A stretch of DNA of 64,000 bases from CAZJHX01 sp964545715 (GTDB taxonomy: Bacteria > Myxococcota_A > UBA9042 > GCA-2863065), in the NCBI GenBank assembly GCA_964545715.1, contig CAZJHX010000001.1, positions 62,001-126,000 on the forward strand, written 5' to 3'. Both the position numbers and the translations under genes were made by a program. Of the stretch, positions 60,228 through 64,000 are shown piece after piece (positions within the stretch are counted from its first letter, which is position 1; each line of letters starts with the position of its first letter). The notes beneath the pieces were generated by a model that searched no databases, was not told the DNA's origin, and saw only the letters and a list, made by a program, of their open reading frames with translations.

Positions 60228-62828
60228 TTAGTTGCGGCGGTAGATGGTGCCGGCGCCACCCAGCAGCACGTTGCCGCCGTCCGCGCCGTACACGATGTTG
60301 TGGTGCTTGGTCGGGAACGTCCGCTCGTTGGTCCACGTGCCGCCCGACCGCAGGTAGCTGTGGCCGTTGTCGGCGGCCACGTACACCGGCACGGGGTTGG
60401 TCGTCCAGACCGCGTTCAGCTGGGTGCCGGAGCCGGCCAGCACATCGTCCGGAATCGACTCGTTGTTCCAGTCACCGCCATCGAAGTGGTAGACGGCGCC
60501 GTTGGTCCCGACGACCCACATATCCGTCGCGCTGGTGCCCCAGATGTCTCGCAGCGACTCGTCCGTCAGTGTCACGCTGCTCCACTCGCTGCCGTCAAAG
60601 CTCTTGACCGCGCCCGAGCTGCCGTCGACCGTGTGGAAGTCGGTCATGGACGACCCTGCGCCCGAGACGCCGCCGCCGCCCGCCGTCGTCTGCCACTGGA
60701 TGCCGTTCCAGATGAACGTGGCGCTGTCCTGCACCAGGAAGAGGTTGGCCGCGTCCAGGCCCCAGATGTCTCGATGCGCGTTGCTGTTCGGCGTGAAGGC
60801 CTGCTCCGGCAGCAGGTCCAGCCATGCGGTACCGTCCCAGGTCTTGAACAAGCCGCCCTCGCCGACCGCGAAGATGGTGTCGCCGCTGCCGGTGCCCCAC
60901 ATCGCCAGGAAGTCATGCTCCCCGGTACCGTCGGCGCACGCACCGTCGTCGATGCTGGCCTCAAGCCACTCGCCGCCCACCTGACGCAACGCCAGGCAAT
61001 CCGAGCCCATCGCAAACTGGTTGGACGCATCACCCGATACGCCGAAGAAGGCCCGCACCTGGCGGGTCAGCGCGGGGAAGACCCACTTGCCGCTGGTATC
61101 GCGATACGCCACGCGACCGTCCTGCGCCACGACCCAGATGCCGCCCGCCGGAGCGCTGCCGCCGATGAGCGCCCGGAAGTGCGCGGTCGTCGGGAAGCCG
61201 TCAGTGACCGGGTTCTGCTTGCCCCAGCCCACCGCGTCGCGCTTGAAGACGCTGGTGTTGTCGCCGGCCGCGTACACGGTGACGCTGCCCGGCTCGGACT
61301 CGGTGTCGCCCCACACGGCGTGAATGTTGACGCCGGCGTCGAACTCGACTGTCCAGCCGCCGTCCTTCAGCAGCCAGATCTGGCCGTCCGTACCGGCCCA
61401 GACGCTCTGGTCACTGACGCCCCAGAGAGAGCGCACCACCTGCCCGTTGGGGGACGCCTGCTGCTCCCACTCTTCGCCGTCCCAGTGAATGATCGTGCCG
61501 TTCTCGCCGGCCACCCAGATCTGCGACGGGGAGTCCGCCCAGACGGCGTTGAAGTGCGTGTTCTTCCAGCTGTCGTCGGAGTCCCACAGCTCGGGCGCCC
61601 AGTCCTTGCCGTCGTATCGCAGGACCGTGCCGTTGGCGCCGACCGCCACGATGAACGTGGGCGAGAAGTGGAAGATGCCGTTCAGCGTCTGGTAGCTGCC
61701 CGTGATGACCGTGGACCAGTTGCCGCCCTTGTACTCGATCAGCTTGCCGTCCTGACCCACGGCGAAGAGGAAGATCTCTCCGGCCTTCTCGTACCCGGTG
61801 ATCGCGTGCAGGTTCTTGTCGGTGCCCGTCGCCATGTTGGTCCACGTCGCGCCGTCATAATGGACGACCTCGCCGTTCTGGCCGGCGATGTAGAGGTTGT
61901 CGGCGACCGTGATCGCGCCGCGCATCCCCGGCAGCTGCAGCGGGGTTTGACGCGCCCAGTTCACGCACACGCCGTCGTTGCACAGCCCCTCGCCGCACTT
62001 GGCGATCAGCTTGCCCGGCTTGGCGCAGGAGTCCTGCTCGAAAGCGTCGTTGCCGATGCACACGTCCTCGAACGCGGGCAGGCACTGGCACACACCGAGG
62101 CTGGCCGCGCCGCACGACGGGCTGCCGTCACAGCATTTCTGTGCGCCGGGGCAGCTGTCGAAGAGCTGCTCGTTGCACGGGTCCTCGTCTCCGCCGTCGC
62201 CGCAGGTCCAGGTCTGGCCCAGGTCCTCGGAGCAGCCGACGGAGCCGGTGCTGCACTCGTCGACGCAGCCCGGGTTTTTGAACAGGTTCTCAAGCTGATC
62301 GACCTTGGACTTGAGACCGGCGATCTCCTGATTCAGGGAGTCGATCTGGTCGTTGACCCCACCGATGGCGGCGGTCTTGGCGAACTGATCGGCGGTAAAG
62401 CCGTCCAGCGTCGCCGCGGTCTGGGCGGTCACGGCGGTCTGAGCGGCATCGGCGCGCATCGCGTACGGCACGCTGATGATCTGCAGGCGCGGCTCCAGCT
62501 CCGGGCTGCCGTTCACGCTCAGCGCCAGGTACTTTGTCCCACCGGTGAACTGGTCCCCGGGCAGCGCATTGTTGCCGGCCCCCAGCAGCAGTGAGAACGA
62601 TCCGGCCCGCACGACAACGGACTCGTATTCGTCGGACCAGAAAGAGTCCCCGCCGGACGCCTCGTGGTACATCGCCACGCCGACAGTCAGCCCCTCGGGC
62701 GCGTCCACAGCGTTGCCGTCCAGATCGGTCAGGAAGCCCTGAAAGCCGACAAGCGACGGCACTTGAGCCGAAGCCCCGCCGGTGAGCAACGCCAGGGTTG
62801 CAACAGTGATAAATACCCTACGAGTCAT
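60228..62828 (-). CDS. Secreted coiled-coil, Cys-rich and beta-propeller protein
   Basis: 866 residues. A signal peptide ends near GGASAQ. Residues about 25-130 (VGFQGFLTDLDGNAVDAPEGL and then LQIISVPYAMRADAA) match an N-terminal beta domain widespread in secreted proteins. A short coiled coil (about 155-190; VNDQIDSLNQEIAGLKSKV) suggests trimer or dimer formation. Residues about 190-290 are Cys-rich. The remainder contains about a dozen propeller-like units of the type YDGATWTNMATG, WDGEEWEQQASP, VWGDTESEPGSVTVYAAGD. It starts 15 nt after the Cys-repeat gene, so the two are one operon and may form a surface complex. Confidence 0.87.
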   Translation of the reverse strand: MTRRVFITVATLALLTGGASAQVPSLVGFQGFLTDLDGNAVDAPEGLTVGVAMYHEASGGDSFWSDEYESVVVRAGSFSLLLGAGNNALPGDQFTGGTKYLALSVNGSPELEPRLQIISVPYAMRADAAQTAVTAQTAATLDGFTADQFAKTAAIGGVNDQIDSLNQEIAGLKSKVDQLENLFKNPGCVDECSTGSVGCSEDLGQTWTCGDGGDEDPCNEQLFDSCPGAQKCCDGSPSCGAASLGVCQCLPAFEDVCIGNDAFEQDSCAKPGKLIAKCGEGLCNDGVCVNWARQTPLQLPGMRGAITVADNLYIAGQNGEVVHYDGATWTNMATGTDKNLHAITGYEKAGEIFLFAVGQDGKLIEYKGGNWSTVITGSYQTLNGIFHFSPTFIVAVGANGTVLRYDGKDWAPELWDSDDSWKNTHFNAVWADSPSQIWVAGENGTIIHWDGEEWEQQASPNGQVVRSLWGVSDQSVWAGTDGQIWLLKDGGWTVEFDAGVNIHAVWGDTESEPGSVTVYAAGDNTSVFKRDAVGWGKQNPVTDGFPTTAHFRALIGGSAPAGGIWVVAQDGRVAYRDTSGKWVFPALTRQVRAFFGVSGDASNQFAMGSDCLALRQVGGEWLEASIDDGACADGTGEHDFLAMWGTGSGDTIFAVGEGGLFKTWDGTAWLDLLPEQAFTPNSNAHRDIWGLDAANLFLVQDSATFIWNGIQWQTTAGGGGVSGAGSSMTDFHTVDGSSGAVKSFDGSEWSSVTLTDESLRDIWGTSATDMWVVGTNGAVYHFDGGDWNNESIPDDVLAGSGTQLNAVWTTNPVPVYVAADNGHSYLRSGGTWTNERTFPTKHHNIVYGADGGNVLLGGAGTIYRRN

Positions 62829-62843
62829 ACGATGGTGCCTCTC

Positions 62844-64000
62844 TTAGAGCCCCGGTCCGATCGCGCGGACGCGGTATTGTCCGTTCTCTGCCGTGCCGTA
62901 AATCTGTGGATAGTTGGTGGTGCCGACCAGCCGATACTCCGTCAGCTCCCACAGCCAGGAGTCCCCGGTCAACGTGTGCCACCGGAGGCGGAAGAAGCCG
63001 CATCCCTGAATCTTGACGTCTAGCTCGCCGACGCAGGACCCCGCCACGCAGGTGTCGCCAAGCGTGCACTCGCTGCCGTCGTCGCAGGGCTCGCCGTCGT
63101 CTTTGGTAACGACCTGGCAGTCAGCCACGCCGTCCTTGTTGAAGCACTGGTTGACCTCGCAGCCACCGAGCCCCGACTGGTCGCATTGCACCGCCGTGGT
63201 TGGGTCCAGCACACACTGGCCGTCCGTGTTTGCCGGCTCGTCGGGCTCGTCGGGGTTGCAGTAGTAGCTGCCCTTGCACGGGTCGCCCGTGTTGTATTTG
63301 TCGCAGTCGCCCTCGATGTCGATCTTGCACGGGCAGCTGGGCGTGCCGGCGCAGACGCCCGCGCTGCATTTGTCGTTGGCGGTACACGGGTCGTCGTCGT
63401 CGCAGTCGCCCGCCTTGATCACGTACACGCACTCGCCGGTCGCGATGTCGCAGGAGTCGTCCGTACAGGCATTGCCGTCATCGCAGTTGGCCGCCGTGCC
63501 GGCGCAGGCCCCCTCGGTGCAGGTGTCGTCTTTTGTGCAGGGCTCGCCATCGTCGCACTGGGCGCCGCTGGACGGCTCGTTTGTGCAGCCCGTCTCCGGA
63601 TCACACGCGTCGGCGGTGCAGGGCTCGCCGTCATCACACACGATGGCGGTGCCGCGACAGAAGCCGTTGGCGTCGCAGGCGTCGTTCTCGGTGCACTGGT
63701 CAAAGTCGGTGCACTCGCCGTTCTCTTCGATGATCTCGACCACGCAGAGGCTGTCCACGCACGCGACCTGACGGCACGCGCCCACGTCCAATGTGCAGTC
63801 GTTGGCGGTCTCGCAGGTGGTGCCGCCGCCGCCGACGCCTTCGCAGTCGGGTGGGTCGCCCGTGCACGGGGAGTCGGGCGCGCACGTCTTATATAAGACG
63901 AACGCCGTCTGGTCCTCGCTGCACCGCTCGACGTTGTTGTTGTTGCACCGAAGCGCGTCCTTGACACAGCCGCCCTCAGGGAAGTTCTCCGTGACATCGG
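62844..64000 (-). CDS. Cysteine-rich repeat protein (partial, N-terminus outside window)
   Basis: The frame is open from the right edge to a stop at 62844, giving the last 385 residues. It carries the same kind of modules as the giant protein at the left edge (CDDGEPCTADACDPETGC, CDDGNACTDDSCDIATGEC), about eight in the part present. They are interrupted by longer Cys-rich stretches (CKIDIEGDCDKYNTGDPC). The C-terminal 60 residues have no cysteine repeats (GFFRLRWHTLTGDSWLWELTEYRLVG) and probably fold as a small beta domain, perhaps for anchoring or secretion. It is followed after 15 nt by the propeller protein gene. Confidence 0.87.
   Translation of the reverse strand, partial: DVTENFPEGGCVKDALRCNNNNVERCSEDQTAFVLYKTCAPDSPCTGDPPDCEGVGGGGTTCETANDCTLDVGACRQVACVDSLCVVEIIEENGECTDFDQCTENDACDANGFCRGTAIVCDDGEPCTADACDPETGCTNEPSSGAQCDDGEPCTKDDTCTEGACAGTAANCDDGNACTDDSCDIATGECVYVIKAGDCDDDDPCTANDKCSAGVCAGTPSCPCKIDIEGDCDKYNTGDPCKGSYYCNPDEPDEPANTDGQCVLDPTTAVQCDQSGLGGCEVNQCFNKDGVADCQVVTKDDGEPCDDGSECTLGDTCVAGSCVGELDVKIQGCGFFRLRWHTLTGDSWLWELTEYRLVGTTNYPQIYGTAENGQYRVRAIGPGL

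Noticed and set aside
60300..62594. Plus-strand open frame of 764 codons opposite the propeller protein
   Set aside because: Antisense shadow; the minus frame has a signal peptide, coiled coil and repeats.

Overview
The window is 64 kb of very GC-rich DNA, dense with genes. It carries many secreted lipoproteins, cysteine-rich repeat proteins, a Hanks-type kinase followed by a PEGA/TPR protein, a sigma/anti-sigma pair built into a VIT/VWA protein, and a hybrid PKS/NRPS operon. This mix suggests a Myxococcota-like (former Deltaproteobacteria) chromosome. That is an inference from gene content; no rRNA or taxonomic marker is present, and I saw no tRNA, rRNA, CRISPR array or classical insertion sequence.

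Layout. 1-7892 (minus): a giant lipoprotein of more than 2,600 residues with about 95 short Cys-rich modules, running off the left edge. 8119-11071 (plus): a lipoprotein substrate-binding protein, a membrane-anchored SGNH hydrolase coupled to it, and a TetR regulator. 11237-17745 (minus): a two-gene TIR plus NACHT/pentapeptide/WD40 system resembling NLR-type immune or conflict systems, in DNA that looks less GC-rich than its neighbours. It is separated from the TetR gene by a 173-bp palindrome whose tips contain both stop codons.

17826-36806 (plus): a compact biosynthetic operon. Gene order is phosphopantetheinyl transferase, small lipoprotein, LolA-like protein, outer-membrane barrel, MMPL/RND exporter, stand-alone 2-oxoacid-dehydrogenase-type acyltransferase, a 3,720-residue FAAL-ACP-KS-AT-DH-KR-ACP-C-A-PCP-reductase megasynthase, and a B12-type radical SAM enzyme. 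Most neighbours overlap by 4 nt. I infer that a fatty acid is activated, extended once with malonate, condensed with one amino acid and released reductively, then modified and passed outward by the embedded transport genes.

36778-38575 holds two divergent, apparently 5'-truncated genes meeting at a shared CATG, which looks like a rearrangement breakpoint. 38583-40281 (minus): two outer-membrane barrel proteins with Cys-rich heads. 40453-45307 (minus): ECF sigma factor and a 1,429-residue anti-sigma/FecR/VIT/VWA/TonB-like/TPR protein. 45403-48176 (minus): an unrecognised helical protein and RNase HIII. 48202-55158 (plus): kelch lipoprotein, L,D-transpeptidase, HEAT-like lipoprotein, a second long palindrome related to the first, and a five-domain carboxypeptidase-regulatory-like lipoprotein. 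55272-59791 (plus): Ser/Thr kinase, PEGA/TPR protein, TPR protein. 59782-64000 (minus): a membrane-anchored PD-(D/E)XK nuclease-like protein, a propeller/coiled-coil secreted protein, and a second Cys-repeat protein running off the right edge.

The best candidates for new biology are the biosynthesis-plus-export operon (17826-36806) and the TIR/NACHT pair (11237-17745).
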